A DNA stretch of 64,000 bases from Novimethylophilus sp036504375. GTDB taxonomy: Bacteria > Pseudomonadota > Gammaproteobacteria > Burkholderiales > Methylophilaceae. Within the stretch, counting starts at the first letter, position 1; the number at the start of each line of letters is the position of its first letter. The stretch covers positions 10,511-74,510 of the forward strand of contig NZ_DASXVH010000050.1 in assembly GCF_036504375.1 (NCBI RefSeq), written 5' to 3'. The notes below the pieces were generated by a model, which saw only the letters and a program-made list of their open reading frames with translations, had not been told where the DNA came from and ran no database searches. Both the position numbers and the translations under genes were made by a program. Of this stretch, positions 9,511-20,132 are shown in pieces.

Positions 9511-9562
9511 ATAGGGAACACGGGAATTTCAAATATGAGCTTCCGTGTCCCCGTGGTTCAAA
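9511..9562. repeat. Intergenic hairpin repeat related to the one at 19.88 kb
   Basis: Between the two DEAD-box genes, GGGAACACGGGAA is followed about 15 nt later by TTCCGTGTCCCCGTGGTTC, forming an imperfect hairpin. The same core (ACCACGGGGA-ACACGG) occurs between rmuC and the small ORF at 19.9 kb, also as an imperfect palindrome. This suggests a dispersed small repeat family, possibly acting as terminators or mRNA stabilisers. Only two copies are visible in this window. Confidence 0.45.
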
Positions 9563-9575
9563 TGCTGTCCCGGAA

Positions 9576-10889
9576 TTAGGCAAAATTCCCGCGGCGCTTG
9601 GCAGCCGGCTTGGCGTCATGCCAATGCTTGCCGCCGTTGCCTGCGCTCTTGTTGCCGTTGCCGAAACCGCTGCGCGGTGCGCCGTTGCTGCTGCGCGGCT
9701 TGCCGTTGAACGGTTTTTTGTGCGCGCCGGCAGGCTTGGCCGACGGTGCCCGCATTTGCGGCTCCAGGCCGGGGATGACTTCCGCTTCCAGGCGCTGGCC
9801 GGTCAGGCGCTCGATGCTGTACAGGTGGCGACGGTCGGCCATCGAGGCGAACGATACCGCGATGCCGGTGTTGCCGGCGCGGCCGGTGCGGCCGATGCGG
9901 TGCACGTAGTCTTCGGCCACCTTGGGCAGGTCGAAGTTGATCACGTGCGTGATGCCGTTGACGTCAATGCCGCGGGCGGCGACGTCGGTGGCTACCAGCA
10001 CGCGCAGGTCGCCGTGGCGCAGCTTGGTGATGGTGCGGTTGCGCGCGCCCTGGTTCATGTCGCCGTGCAGCGCGGCAGCCTTGTGACCCTGCGCGTACAG
10101 GTCTTCCGCCAGCGCATCGGCATCGCGCTTGGTGGCGGTGAACACGATGGCCTGGCGCAGGTCGACGTCGGTGAGGATGTGCTGCAGCAGTTTATGCTTG
10201 TGCGACAGGTTGTCGACGAAGTGCAGCTTCTGTTCGATCTGCGCGTGGCGGGTATGTGCGGTGGCTACTTCGATGCGTTGCGGGTTGCGCAGCAGCTTTT
10301 GCGCCAGGCCGGCGATGCTGCCGTCCAGCGTGGCCGAGAACAGCAGGGTCTGGCGGCTGGCCGGCGTGGCGGCGGCAATGCGCTCGACATCCTCGATGAA
10401 GCCCATATCCAGCATACGATCGGCTTCGTCCAGCACCAGTACTTCCAGGCGCGAGAAATCGATGCGGCCGCGCTCCATGTGATCGATCAGGCGGCCGGGA
10501 GTGGCGACCAGGATATCCACCGGCTGGCTCAAAAGCTTGTTCTGCACCGGGTAGGGCATGCCGCCGACGATGCTGACGGTGCGGGCGCGCATGAATTTGC
10601 CGTATTTGCGCGCGGCGTCGTTGACCTGCGCGGCGAGTTCGCGCGTCGGGGTCAGTACCAGCACGCGCGGACCGCGGCTGCGGCTATCGGACGGGGTGGC
10701 GATGCGGTGCAGCGAAGGCAGCATGAAAGCGGCGGTCTTGCCGGTGCCGGTCTGGGCGGACGCCATCAGGTCGCGGCCTTCGATCGCAGCGGGAATTGCC
10801 TGCTGCTGGATCGGCGTGGGTTGGGTGTATCCCGCCTCCTGCAATGCTTTGAGGATGGAAGGGTTCAGATTCAGAGATTCAAAAGACAC
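9576..10889 (-). CDS. DEAD-box ATP-dependent RNA helicase, second RhlE-like paralogue
   Basis: 437 aa starting MSFESLNLNPSILKAL. The Q motif (QEAGYTQPTPIQQQAIP), motif I (AQTGTGKTAAFMLP), PTRELA, TPGRLIDH, DEAD (LVLDEADRMLDMGF), SAT (FSATLDG) and HRIGRTGRAGNTG are all intact. The C-terminus is a basic Gly/Asn/Lys-rich tail expected to bind RNA without sequence specificity. It is a clear paralogue of the neighbouring gene, and together they form a tandem helicase pair. Its upstream region of about 260 bp carries a long leader, which for cold-induced helicases often has regulatory folds; I could not identify a specific element. The exact family (RhlE versus CsdA-like) is inferred from length and tail. 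Confidence 0.93.
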   Translation of the reverse strand: MSFESLNLNPSILKALQEAGYTQPTPIQQQAIPAAIEGRDLMASAQTGTGKTAAFMLPSLHRIATPSDSRSRGPRVLVLTPTRELAAQVNDAARKYGKFMRARTVSIVGGMPYPVQNKLLSQPVDILVATPGRLIDHMERGRIDFSRLEVLVLDEADRMLDMGFIEDVERIAAATPASRQTLLFSATLDGSIAGLAQKLLRNPQRIEVATAHTRHAQIEQKLHFVDNLSHKHKLLQHILTDVDLRQAIVFTATKRDADALAEDLYAQGHKAAALHGDMNQGARNRTITKLRHGDLRVLVATDVAARGIDVNGITHVINFDLPKVAEDYVHRIGRTGRAGNTGIAVSFASMADRRHLYSIERLTGQRLEAEVIPGLEPQMRAPSAKPAGAHKKPFNGKPRSSNGAPRSGFGNGNKSAGNGGKHWHDAKPAAKRRGNFA

Positions 10890-11151
10890 AAGTTTTCCTT
10901 AATGAAAGGAATGAAAAACGCGCAAGCAAGCGGAGTCCGAAAGAGTTCGGGAAATATGGTATTGCCGGCGCACGGGCATCGTCGCTAACCGGCAATCTAT
11001 AAACCAGGAAAATACTGGTGAGGGAGGTCAGGGATCGATGAATCGTCAGCTAACGTCAGCTGATTCGAAGTCGCGCATTCTACGTTGATTAATCGTTATG
11101 TCAACACTTATGTGCTAGAATGCGCGCCTTTTTTCAATACGGTTCAAACAC

Positions 11152-12969
<1,818 letters not shown>

Positions 12970-12977
12970 ACCGATTC

Positions 12978-13010
12978 GGCCCCCGGTGCAACAGGGGCCC
13001 GGGTCTTTAT
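12978..13010 (+). terminator. Intrinsic terminator after typA
   Basis: GGCCCC at 12978 and GGGGCC at 12994 form a GC-rich stem around a 10-nt loop, followed by CGGGTCTTTATT. The U-tract is short, so termination may be leaky. It lies between typA and the convergent GGDEF gene. Confidence 0.55.
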
Positions 13011-13014
13011 TGCC

Positions 13015-13863
13015 TTATATCGCGGCGGCGGCCGATTCCGTATCGCTGTAGCTGGTCAGCTGGATATTGTCCTTGCCGGCCAGCTTGTTTTCATGGATCA
13101 GGTTGTCTACCAGATCGAGTGCGTGTCCGACCGAGCCCGGCGACTTGTCGAAGGCGATGGCGCCGATGCTGAAAGTGATGCCCCAGCGATGCTCCTGCAT
13201 CGCGTCGTTGAGTTTGGTCCTGAGCTTTTCCAGCACGGTCATGGCTTCGTGCTTCATGATCAGCGGGAACAGCAGCGCAAATTCGTCGCTGCCCAGGCGC
13301 GCAACGATGTCGGTGGTGCGGGTGTTGAGTTCCAGCGTGCGGGCGACGGCGATCAGCAGATTGTTGCCTTCGCTATGCCCCAGCGTATCGTTGATGCGCT
13401 TGAAGTGGTCGCAGCTGATAATCGCCAGGGTATAAGGATGGCCAAACCTGATCTGGCGCCGGATTTCCATGTTGAGGACGTCGTAGAACCCGACCCGGTT
13501 CATCGCGCCGGTAAGAAAATCCTCGCGGCTGATCCGATGCAGTTTGCGGTGGTCCTCGCTGAAGCGGGCGGTCAGGCAGGCCACTCCGAGAAACACCACC
13601 AGAAACCCGAAGGTGTTGATATACAAGGCCAAACGCGAACCCGCCGGCATGCCCGCGTAGAAGTCGACGCTTAGCAGCATCACGGTTGCCAGCAGTGAAA
13701 AGGCGATCCCCCACATCAGGCCGCCCGTCCAGCTGACCAGCGCGACAGGAATGAAAAAATAGATTCCGATCATGATCTGCTGGCTGACCAGATGGTTCAG
13801 CAGGTAAATAATGCCCATCAGCACAGCCGCTGCGATTTGCATCCAGATTCTTTCGTTATCCAT
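13015..13863 (-). CDS. Membrane-anchored GGDEF-family protein with degenerate active site
   Basis: 282 aa. The first ~100 residues contain about four hydrophobic helices (IAAAVLMGIIYLLNHLV, IYFFIPVALVSW, AFSLLATVMLL, FGFLVVFLGVACL), a MASE-like membrane sensor. The C-terminal GGDEF domain has GSDEF in place of GGDEF, and the first metal-binding aspartate of the usual DxD(H)FK segment is replaced by Ser (ISCDHFKRIND). No RxxD I-site is evident before GSDEF. Diguanylate cyclase activity may therefore be lost or weak, leaving a GTP- or c-di-GMP-sensing role; this is inference. It is the last gene of a minus-strand run that begins with the HDOD-REC gene. Confidence 0.85.
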   Translation of the reverse strand: MDNERIWMQIAAAVLMGIIYLLNHLVSQQIMIGIYFFIPVALVSWTGGLMWGIAFSLLATVMLLSVDFYAGMPAGSRLALYINTFGFLVVFLGVACLTARFSEDHRKLHRISREDFLTGAMNRVGFYDVLNMEIRRQIRFGHPYTLAIISCDHFKRINDTLGHSEGNNLLIAVARTLELNTRTTDIVARLGSDEFALLFPLIMKHEAMTVLEKLRTKLNDAMQEHRWGITFSIGAIAFDKSPGSVGHALDLVDNLIHENKLAGKDNIQLTSYSDTESAAAAI

Positions 13864-13894
13864 TGCGCTACCCCCAGTAGCTTGCGGCTGCGGA

Positions 13895-14701
13895 TCAGTT
13901 TTTGATTTTGTAGAAACGCTCCGTCAGCGTCTTGCCTTCGCCGATATTGTCCAGACGGTCGCCGATGGCATCGCCCAGCTTCGCCAGTCTATCATCAGGA
14001 TGCGGATGGGTCTTGAACAGCAGCGCTACCCGGTTGTCATCCTTGCCGGCATGGCCGATTTCCTGCAGCACTTCAGGCAGTCCATACGCATCGTAGCCGG
14101 CACGGGCACTCAGCACGACGCCGATGCGGTCGGCCTCGAACTCGGCATCCTTGTCCAGGCTGCGGGCGAAGATTTCCGCTCCGCTGCCTACCAGCTTTTT
14201 CACCGTATCGTTGTTCTTGCCGGCCTTGTCGCCCAAGAGGCCGGCTCCGGCATCGAGGAACTGTTGTTTCTGCAGCAGCTTGAGTTGGTGCTTTTTGACG
14301 ACATGGCCGATTTCGTGGCCGAGTACGCCGGCCAGTTCGGCCTCGTTTTCCAGTTTGCGGTAGAGCCCCTTGGTGATCAGTACATTGCCGCCAGGCGTGG
14401 CGAAAGCATTGATGTCTTCGCTTTCGATCACGCCGAAGTGCCACGGCAGGTCGGGGCGCTCGCTCTGCAGCGCCACCCAGCGGCCGACATGGTTGACGTA
14501 TTTCTGCAACTCGGCGTCATTCACCAGTGGTGCTGCGCCCAGCAGATTGCCGGCGATTTCGCGGCCGATCTTGATTTCGTCTTCCTTGGAAGTTTTGCCC
14601 AGGTTCAGGCTTTTGCCGCCCAGCGCCTTGCCCAGATCGAAAGCCTGGGCGGGCAGGGCACACACGACTAGCATCGCGGCGAGAGTGATAGAGCGTTTCA
14701 T
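13895..14701 (-). CDS. Periplasmic M48-family zinc metalloprotease
   Basis: 268 aa with a signal peptide (MKRSITLAAMLVVCALPAQA). The catalytic HExxH is at about residues 129-133 (GVLGHEIGHVVKKH), and the third zinc ligand is likely the Glu in DAEFEADRIG. It resembles the periplasmic BepA/LoiP group that handles misassembled outer-membrane proteins, but lacks a BepA-type TPR extension. A strong AAGGAGGTG ribosome site precedes the start, which also overlaps the stop of the SH3 gene (ATGA), so the two are translationally coupled. Confidence 0.9.
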   Translation of the reverse strand: MKRSITLAAMLVVCALPAQAFDLGKALGGKSLNLGKTSKEDEIKIGREIAGNLLGAAPLVNDAELQKYVNHVGRWVALQSERPDLPWHFGVIESEDINAFATPGGNVLITKGLYRKLENEAELAGVLGHEIGHVVKKHQLKLLQKQQFLDAGAGLLGDKAGKNNDTVKKLVGSGAEIFARSLDKDAEFEADRIGVVLSARAGYDAYGLPEVLQEIGHAGKDDNRVALLFKTHPHPDDRLAKLGDAIGDRLDNIGEGKTLTERFYKIKN

Positions 14702-15204
14702 TGCACACCTCCTTGTGTGGCGGGGGCGGGTAGATAATCCAGCTTGCGCGGTTTCAGGCTGCCTGCCGCGGCGAACTGTTGTGCCTCCGCACCGGAGATG
14801 CCGTTGCCCTCCAGCTTCCTGATTTCGTCTTCACTGAATTTGGCAGCTTTCAGGTCTTCCTCGCTCAGGCCGCGCACGCCGGTCGTCGACACCACCTGCC
14901 CGGTGCCGGACCGGCCAGTGGCGAGCCCGAGCACGCCAGCGGCGTCATTCGATTTGCCGAGCGTGCCGCGCTTGACTGAGAGTAGCCGCACCCAGCCGCT
15001 GTTTTTCGCGGTCTTGATCTTGAGCCAGGCGCCTTTTTTCTCGAGGATATCCAGTTTGTCGCCGCGCGTGAGGCTGCCGACAGGCCGCGCATCGCTATAG
15101 GGTTCCGCCATGAGGCTATCGTTCTTCAGCGCAGTCCCGGTTTCCGCTGCACTGGCGGCCGTGGCGGCCAGTAGCGCAAGCGTGGTGATGAGGATTTTTT
15201 TCAT
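14698..15204 (-). CDS. Periplasmic bacterial SH3-domain protein
   Basis: 168 aa counted from the ATG at 15204, which starts a clean signal peptide (MKKILITTLALLAATA, cleaved near ASA-AE). More upstream in-frame codons look non-coding. Residues about 20-75 form a bacterial SH3-type domain (AEPYSDARPVGSLTRGDKL, GAWLKIKTAKNSGWVRLLSV). The rest is charged and of low complexity (LSEEDLKAAKFSEDEIRKLEG). Such proteins usually bind cell wall or protein partners in the periplasm. Coupling to the M48 protease suggests a shared envelope quality-control job; the precise function is unknown. Confidence 0.82.
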   Translation of the reverse strand: MKKILITTLALLAATAASAAETGTALKNDSLMAEPYSDARPVGSLTRGDKLDILEKKGAWLKIKTAKNSGWVRLLSVKRGTLGKSNDAAGVLGLATGRSGTGQVVSTTGVRGLSEEDLKAAKFSEDEIRKLEGNGISGAEAQQFAAAGSLKPRKLDYLPAPATQGGVQ

Positions 15205-15244
15205 AAATGCTCCGCTGGTTTTACGATGTGGTCCGAGGCCACCT

Positions 15245-16912
15245 TCAAAGTTCCCTGTTTTCCAGTTGCATGATGGCCTGGGCAAACAACACGCGCCATT
15301 GTGCTGCCGTATCGCCGTCGTCATGCAACCGCCCCGCATGTCGGGCCTGGCGAAAGCTCACATCCGCTGACACCCCTTGCCGCGCCAGTATGCCCGGCAG
15401 GGCTTGCAGCAGCTCTGCGGCTTCCTGCCCGGCGGTCGCGTCCGCCTGTGTCCAGGAAACGGCCAGCATATCCCCGAACAAGCCCCAGATGCCGGATTGC
15501 GTGGCTTTGAGTTCGTCCACCCGGCAATGCATATGCGTTTTAGACATCAATGCACGCCTGATTTTCTTCAGCATGGCCTCGCCTAGCGGTTGCGGGGTTT
15601 CGAGTAATATCACCATCAGCGAAACTTCTACATCGCCGCCCCCGGCCGGTAGATTTGATGACAGCACCCGTTGCAGCGCCCGGTCGGTTGCCAGCGCATA
15701 AATTTTGGCAATGCTGAAATAAGCAATGGCCCAGGTCACCGGCGCGGTCAGATCGATATAGACATTCGCCAGGTTGATGCCGATATAGGAAATCGCCAGC
15801 AGCACCAGTTGCGATGCCCCGAACAAGCGGTCGAACCGGTCGCGTTCGATATTCCGGTAAAACGCGGCAGCGGCCAGCCAGATGACAAGCAGGCTTAAAA
15901 CAATATAAGGCACCGATCCGCGCCAGAACTTCAGCGGGTCGCCGTGCTTGATGTTGTCGATCGCGGTGGCCAGGATTTCCACGCCGGGATGGGCTTTCGC
16001 CATCGTCGTCGCCTTGAGGTCGAACAAGCTGGGGGCGGTGGAGCCGATGATGACGATCTTGCCGGTGAATTCGTCGGCCGGGCGTTTGGGTGTTTTTGCG
16101 GTCATGTCGCGGTAAACGTCGCTGAAGCTGACGTAGCGATAGGTGAACGGTCCGCCGCGCCAGTTGAGCAGCATGCTGTCCTGCGACGGGATGGTGCCGC
16201 CGACGGCGCGGCCGACCGCAAGCGGCAGCGAAGGCAGGCGCCAGCCGTAATCGTCGCGGTAGAGACGGTATTCGCGCACGATGCCGTCGGGGTCGGGATA
16301 GATGTTGTGCGTGCCCAGGCGGCCCGGTTTCAATGCTGCCGGGAAGTGCGGGAGCACGACGGCGACCGTGGCGGTGGGATCGGCTGCGCTTGCGGCAGGC
16401 GAGCGCTCGATGCCGGGAATCATGCCTGGCTTGACCTGGCTTAAGTTGTCTTGGGCCTCGGAAAGCCGTAGAAAAGGAAAAAAGGTATTGTCGGTCGCGG
16501 CAATTGCGTCATTGAAATAGGCGTCGCTATCCGGATTGTAGATGTCGGCATCGGAAAACAGGATGTCGAACACCACGGCTTTGGGCTGCTGCCGTTCCAG
16601 CTGTTCCAGGAACTCGCCGAACACTTGCCGCGGCCACGGCCAGCGTCCGTAATCCGGCGCCAGCGCGGCGAGGCTGGCTTCGTTGACGTCGACGATAACG
16701 ATGTCCGGGTCGGGCTTGGGCACGACGATGCGGTGGCGCACCACGAGATCGAAAGCCTTTTGTTTCATGTCGGCGCCGACATGGAACAACGAGGCATCCA
16801 GCAATATGCCCAGCGACAGGATGAGCGCCAGGTAGAGGTAAAAGTTGTTGCGCAGGCGCTCGGCCAGCAGCGTGGAAAAGCGGATGAATTGAAAGTTTAG
16901 TTTACTCAGCAA
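15245..16912 (-). CDS. CHASE2-domain membrane sensor protein
   Basis: 555 aa from a TTG start. An N-terminal membrane helix (FYLYLALILSLGILLDASLF) leads into a large periplasmic CHASE2 domain (about residues 45-330; DIVIVDVNEASL, GRWPWPRQVF, FTGKIVIIGSTA). Three more membrane helices follow (VPYIVLSLLVIWLAAAAFY and two others to about residue 415), then a ~130-aa cytoplasmic region with no domain I recognise. CHASE2 usually feeds adenylate cyclase, kinase or GGDEF outputs; none is fused here, so the output may be a neighbour such as the HDOD-REC or the degenerate GGDEF protein. It starts 12 bp after the HDOD-REC stop codon. Confidence 0.85.
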   Translation of the reverse strand: MLSKLNFQFIRFSTLLAERLRNNFYLYLALILSLGILLDASLFHVGADMKQKAFDLVVRHRIVVPKPDPDIVIVDVNEASLAALAPDYGRWPWPRQVFGEFLEQLERQQPKAVVFDILFSDADIYNPDSDAYFNDAIAATDNTFFPFLRLSEAQDNLSQVKPGMIPGIERSPAASAADPTATVAVVLPHFPAALKPGRLGTHNIYPDPDGIVREYRLYRDDYGWRLPSLPLAVGRAVGGTIPSQDSMLLNWRGGPFTYRYVSFSDVYRDMTAKTPKRPADEFTGKIVIIGSTAPSLFDLKATTMAKAHPGVEILATAIDNIKHGDPLKFWRGSVPYIVLSLLVIWLAAAAFYRNIERDRFDRLFGASQLVLLAISYIGINLANVYIDLTAPVTWAIAYFSIAKIYALATDRALQRVLSSNLPAGGGDVEVSLMVILLETPQPLGEAMLKKIRRALMSKTHMHCRVDELKATQSGIWGLFGDMLAVSWTQADATAGQEAAELLQALPGILARQGVSADVSFRQARHAGRLHDDGDTAAQWRVLFAQAIMQLENREL

Positions 16913-16924
16913 GATTGATTTCCA

Positions 16925-18271
16925 TCAATTTTTGCTGAAGCGGCGCTGTGCGGCCAATAGTCTGGCGTTGAGCAGGCGCGGCTGAAAGGGTTTTTTCATG
17001 CAGGCGTCGGCACCGGCCTCAAAGGCCTCGATTTGACGATACTCGTCCTCCAGCGCGCTCAGCATGATGAAATAGACCCGGCTTCCCCAGGATTGTTCGC
17101 GTATCCTGCGGCACAACGTTACTGCGCCGGTTTCCGGGGTCAGCCAGTCGGCAATGATGACCTGGGGCTGCTCGCGCTCAGCGATTTCGAAAGCCTGGCG
17201 GCCGTTCTTCGCGCTGAATACGGTATGTCCGGCAGCATTCAGTTCCCTGCAGGTCAACGCGACCAGGGTTTCGTCGGTATCCGCGAGCAGAATGCGCAAA
17301 ACGGGCGTAGCGGAGGCAGGCGGCAGTGGATGATGGCCGTTTTCGCCGATGGCGGCGGGGGGCGCCTCATCCGGCGTCCGGAAAGGCGCGATATTGCTGG
17401 TTTTGATATTGAGCAGCCGCCCCCATTCGTGCCATTCGGTCAGCGTCTGGTTGGCGATATTCACGATTTGCCCGGTTTCCAGATTGAGCGCGCCGGCCAG
17501 CCTGAAAACACGCCGCATCAATTCCTCGTGCGCCTCTTCCGCAGCCAGGTAGACGTCGGCCAGCAATGCCGCCAATTGCAGTGCGCAAGTCAGTTTCTGC
17601 TGACGCGAACCTTCCGCAAAACCGGAGTTTTCCGGGTTTTCATGGAAGAACACGGCGTCGATGAAGAGTTTGGGGATACCCCAATCGGTCATCATTTCGG
17701 CGCTGAGTTTGTTATGGCTCATACCGAAGCGCTCGATTTCGGCGGCTGTAAACTCGATGCCTGAAATGACGGGAAGCTGTTCCAGCAAATCGGAATATTC
17801 TGCCGGACGCGCGGCTGCCATTCCCAGCCGACCGATGCCCGAGAGCAGGCCACAGGTAAACATTTCCGCCGGCGGAGCGACGCGCAGGGCCGCGCCCAGC
17901 GCCTGGGCGATACTGGCCATCGCGACCGAACGCGACCAGTAGCGGTGGTAATCGAAAGCCTTGCAGGCCCCCTCCCGATAAGACGTGATCAGCGAGAACC
18001 CCAGCACCACCTGGCGCACCGCATGGATGCCGATCAGGATCAGGGTGTCTATCGATACCGAGGCGATGGGACGCGACTTGTTGGGGTTGACGATATTGGC
18101 GACCTTGATGATGCGCCCGGCCAGGACCGGGTCGGCCTGGATGATGTGCGCCAGTTCCGGCAGCGAGACGTTTTCCGTCTGGCACAATTTCATGATGGTC
18201 AGCGCTACCCCTTTAGGCGAGGGCAATACCCCGGCGGTCTTGAGTTCGGCGAAATTGAGCTTGTCGTTCAT
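16925..18271 (-). CDS. HDOD-domain protein with C-terminal response-regulator receiver
   Basis: 448 aa. The N-terminal two-thirds is an HDOD domain (PSPKGVALTIMKLCQ, IIQADPVLAGRIIKVAN, CGLLSGIGRLGMA), a family related to HD-GYP but normally lacking the catalytic metal site. After a Pro/Ala linker, residues about 325-445 form a receiver domain with LLADTDE near the start, the phosphoacceptor Asp in VIIADWLTP and the conserved Lys in MKKPF. The usual order is receiver first; here it is C-terminal. It heads the minus-strand operon that continues with CHASE2, SH3, M48 and GGDEF genes. Confidence 0.88.
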   Translation of the reverse strand: MNDKLNFAELKTAGVLPSPKGVALTIMKLCQTENVSLPELAHIIQADPVLAGRIIKVANIVNPNKSRPIASVSIDTLILIGIHAVRQVVLGFSLITSYREGACKAFDYHRYWSRSVAMASIAQALGAALRVAPPAEMFTCGLLSGIGRLGMAAARPAEYSDLLEQLPVISGIEFTAAEIERFGMSHNKLSAEMMTDWGIPKLFIDAVFFHENPENSGFAEGSRQQKLTCALQLAALLADVYLAAEEAHEELMRRVFRLAGALNLETGQIVNIANQTLTEWHEWGRLLNIKTSNIAPFRTPDEAPPAAIGENGHHPLPPASATPVLRILLADTDETLVALTCRELNAAGHTVFSAKNGRQAFEIAEREQPQVIIADWLTPETGAVTLCRRIREQSWGSRVYFIMLSALEDEYRQIEAFEAGADACMKKPFQPRLLNARLLAAQRRFSKN

Positions 18272-18554
18272 CGGTCAGGAATGATGTTTTCGTATGGTCA
18301 GAACGTTTTCCCGGCAGGCAAGAAAAGCACTTAACGTTGTAGTGCTCGGTCTGGGCTGAGGCATTGTGGCATGGGCGATGATCGCCTGTCTAATACCGCT
18401 CGTTATTCGGTCTCGACCCAAAACAATCGACCGCCCAATCTTGGTTGGGTTTTATTTCGGAAAAGCCAGATTATCATTGAAAATTCAGTCATGTAAATGA
18501 ACCCGTGAGCCGGGCGTAAAAGCCGCGGCGGCAAAGCTGCGCTATAATCGCGCC

Positions 18555-19880
18555 ATGATCGAAGTCCTGACCCTGGCGTTTGCGTTTTCCACTCTATTGC
18601 TCGTGGCCTGGCTGCTGCTGCGGTTGCGCGCGTCTTCCGATACACAGCGGCAGCTGGCCGGGCTGCTGGAAGAAAAACACCGCGCCATGCTGATGGATTT
18701 GCACAATGTCATGGACAAGCTGGGGGACCGCTTGAGCAGCGCCTCGGCGGAATCCTCCGAGCGCCTGCGCAGCGCCGTGGCGCAGGAACTCAAGGCCACG
18801 CGCGACGCCATGCAGGCGCTGCAGCTGTCGCAGACCGAAAGCCTGGCGGCGACCCGCGAACAGGTGCTGGAAAAGCTGCACCTGACATTGGCCGAGCAGG
18901 GCAAGGCCGAGCAGGAAATGATTCAGGGCACCATGCGCAACGCCACGCAGCAGCTCATCAGTAGCATCGAAAGCCTTGCCAAGACCGTCGACGGGCGCCT
19001 GGAACAGATCACCGGCAAGGTCGGCGAGCGCCTGGACGAGGGCTTCAAAAAGACCAACGAGACCTTCATCAGCGTGATGGCGCGGCTGGCGACGATAGAC
19101 GAGGCGCAGAAAAAGATCGACGGCTTGACCACCAACATGGTCAGCCTGCAGGAACTGCTCGGCGACAAGCGCTCGCGCGGCGCGTTTGGCGAAGTTCAGC
19201 TGGAAGCGCTGGTGCGCAATATCCTGCCGCCCACCGCCTACGCCTTGCAGTACACCCTGCCCAACGGCTCCCGCGTCGATTGCGCGCTGTTCCTGCCGGA
19301 GCCTACCGGCACCGTCGCGGTCGACTCCAAGTTTCCGCTGGAAAACTACCATCGCATGTACGAAACCGGCATCCCTGAGACCGAGCGCCTGCAGGCGCAG
19401 CGCCAGTTCAAGGCCGACGTCAGGAAACATGTGGACGATATCGCTGCCAAATACATCATCGCCAACCATACCTCGGACGGCGCGGTGATGTTCGTGCCGG
19501 CGGAAGCGGTATTTGCGGAAATCCACGCTTACCATGCCGATGTCGTGGAATATGCCCAGAAGCAGCGCGTCTGGATCGTTTCGCCGACCACGCTGATGGC
19601 GGTACTCAACACCGCCCGCGCGGTGCTCAAGGACGTGGAAACGCGCAAGCAGGTGCATATCATCAAGGACGAACTGGGTAAGCTGGGCCGCGAATTCGAG
19701 CGCTTCGACAAGCGCATGCAGAACCTCGCCACGCATATCCGCCAGGCGCACGAAGACGTGCAGGAGGTGCATACCACCAGCCAGAAGATCAGCCGCCGCT
19801 TCTCGCAAATCGAGAAGGTGGAACTGGAGGGCGAAGCGCCGCAGGTGGCTTTGCTGGAAACTGAAGAGGAAAAGGAATGA
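18555..19880 (+). CDS. rmuC: DNA recombination protein RmuC
   Basis: 441 aa. An N-terminal membrane helix (LTLAFAFSTLLLVAWLLLRL) is followed by a long coiled coil (about residues 40-195) and the conserved nuclease-like core (GAFGEVQLEALV, VDSKFPLENY, FVPAEAVFAEI, VSPTTLMAVL). RmuC limits inversion at short inverted repeats, and the core belongs to the PD-(D/E)xK-like fold. It heads a plus-strand run leading into a small ORF and moaD-moaE, separated from them by a hairpin repeat. Confidence 0.94.
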   Translation: MIEVLTLAFAFSTLLLVAWLLLRLRASSDTQRQLAGLLEEKHRAMLMDLHNVMDKLGDRLSSASAESSERLRSAVAQELKATRDAMQALQLSQTESLAATREQVLEKLHLTLAEQGKAEQEMIQGTMRNATQQLISSIESLAKTVDGRLEQITGKVGERLDEGFKKTNETFISVMARLATIDEAQKKIDGLTTNMVSLQELLGDKRSRGAFGEVQLEALVRNILPPTAYALQYTLPNGSRVDCALFLPEPTGTVAVDSKFPLENYHRMYETGIPETERLQAQRQFKADVRKHVDDIAAKYIIANHTSDGAVMFVPAEAVFAEIHAYHADVVEYAQKQRVWIVSPTTLMAVLNTARAVLKDVETRKQVHIIKDELGKLGREFERFDKRMQNLATHIRQAHEDVQEVHTTSQKISRRFSQIEKVELEGEAPQVALLETEEEKE

Positions 19881-19931
19881 ACCACGGGGAACACGGGGAT
19901 TAAAACAGGTTTTCCCGGTGCGCCGCGTGGT
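19878..19931. repeat. Intergenic hairpin repeat, second copy
   Basis: Immediately after rmuC, AACCACGGGGAACACGGGGA is followed by an imperfect reverse complement ending in CGCGTGGTT. The left arm matches the complement of the right arm of the hairpin at 9511-9562 (TGAACCACGGGGA core). It probably ends or protects the rmuC transcript. Confidence 0.45.
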
Positions 19932-19955
19932 TGAATGAATTTTAGGGAAAATATC

Positions 19956-20132
19956 ATGGAAGACGAAAGCACTTTGATCATGCTGATTCAGCAATACGCC
20001 TCGCGGTTCGGCATTACGTTCAATTCCAAGGCGATGGAAAACGAAGAGACCAAACAGAAAGCCATGCTGCTGATGATGCAGGCGATCAACGGTACGCGCG
20101 GGCCGGTCACGGACGAGGATCTGGAACTTTGA
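19956..20132 (+). CDS. Small conserved-looking hypothetical protein upstream of moaD
   Basis: 58 aa starting MEDESTLIMLIQQYASRFG, preceded by an AGGGAAA ribosome site at good spacing. It is acidic and helical with no signal peptide or cysteines. Its stop overlaps the TTG start of moaD, so the two are translationally coupled. I do not recognise a family. An upstream in-frame ATG at 19935 has no better ribosome site. Confidence 0.65.
   Translation: MEDESTLIMLIQQYASRFGITFNSKAMENEETKQKAMLLMMQAINGTRGPVTDEDLEL

Noticed and set aside
9456..10988. 510-codon plus-strand frame opposite the second DEAD-box gene
   Set aside because: Antisense shadow with no recognisable motifs.
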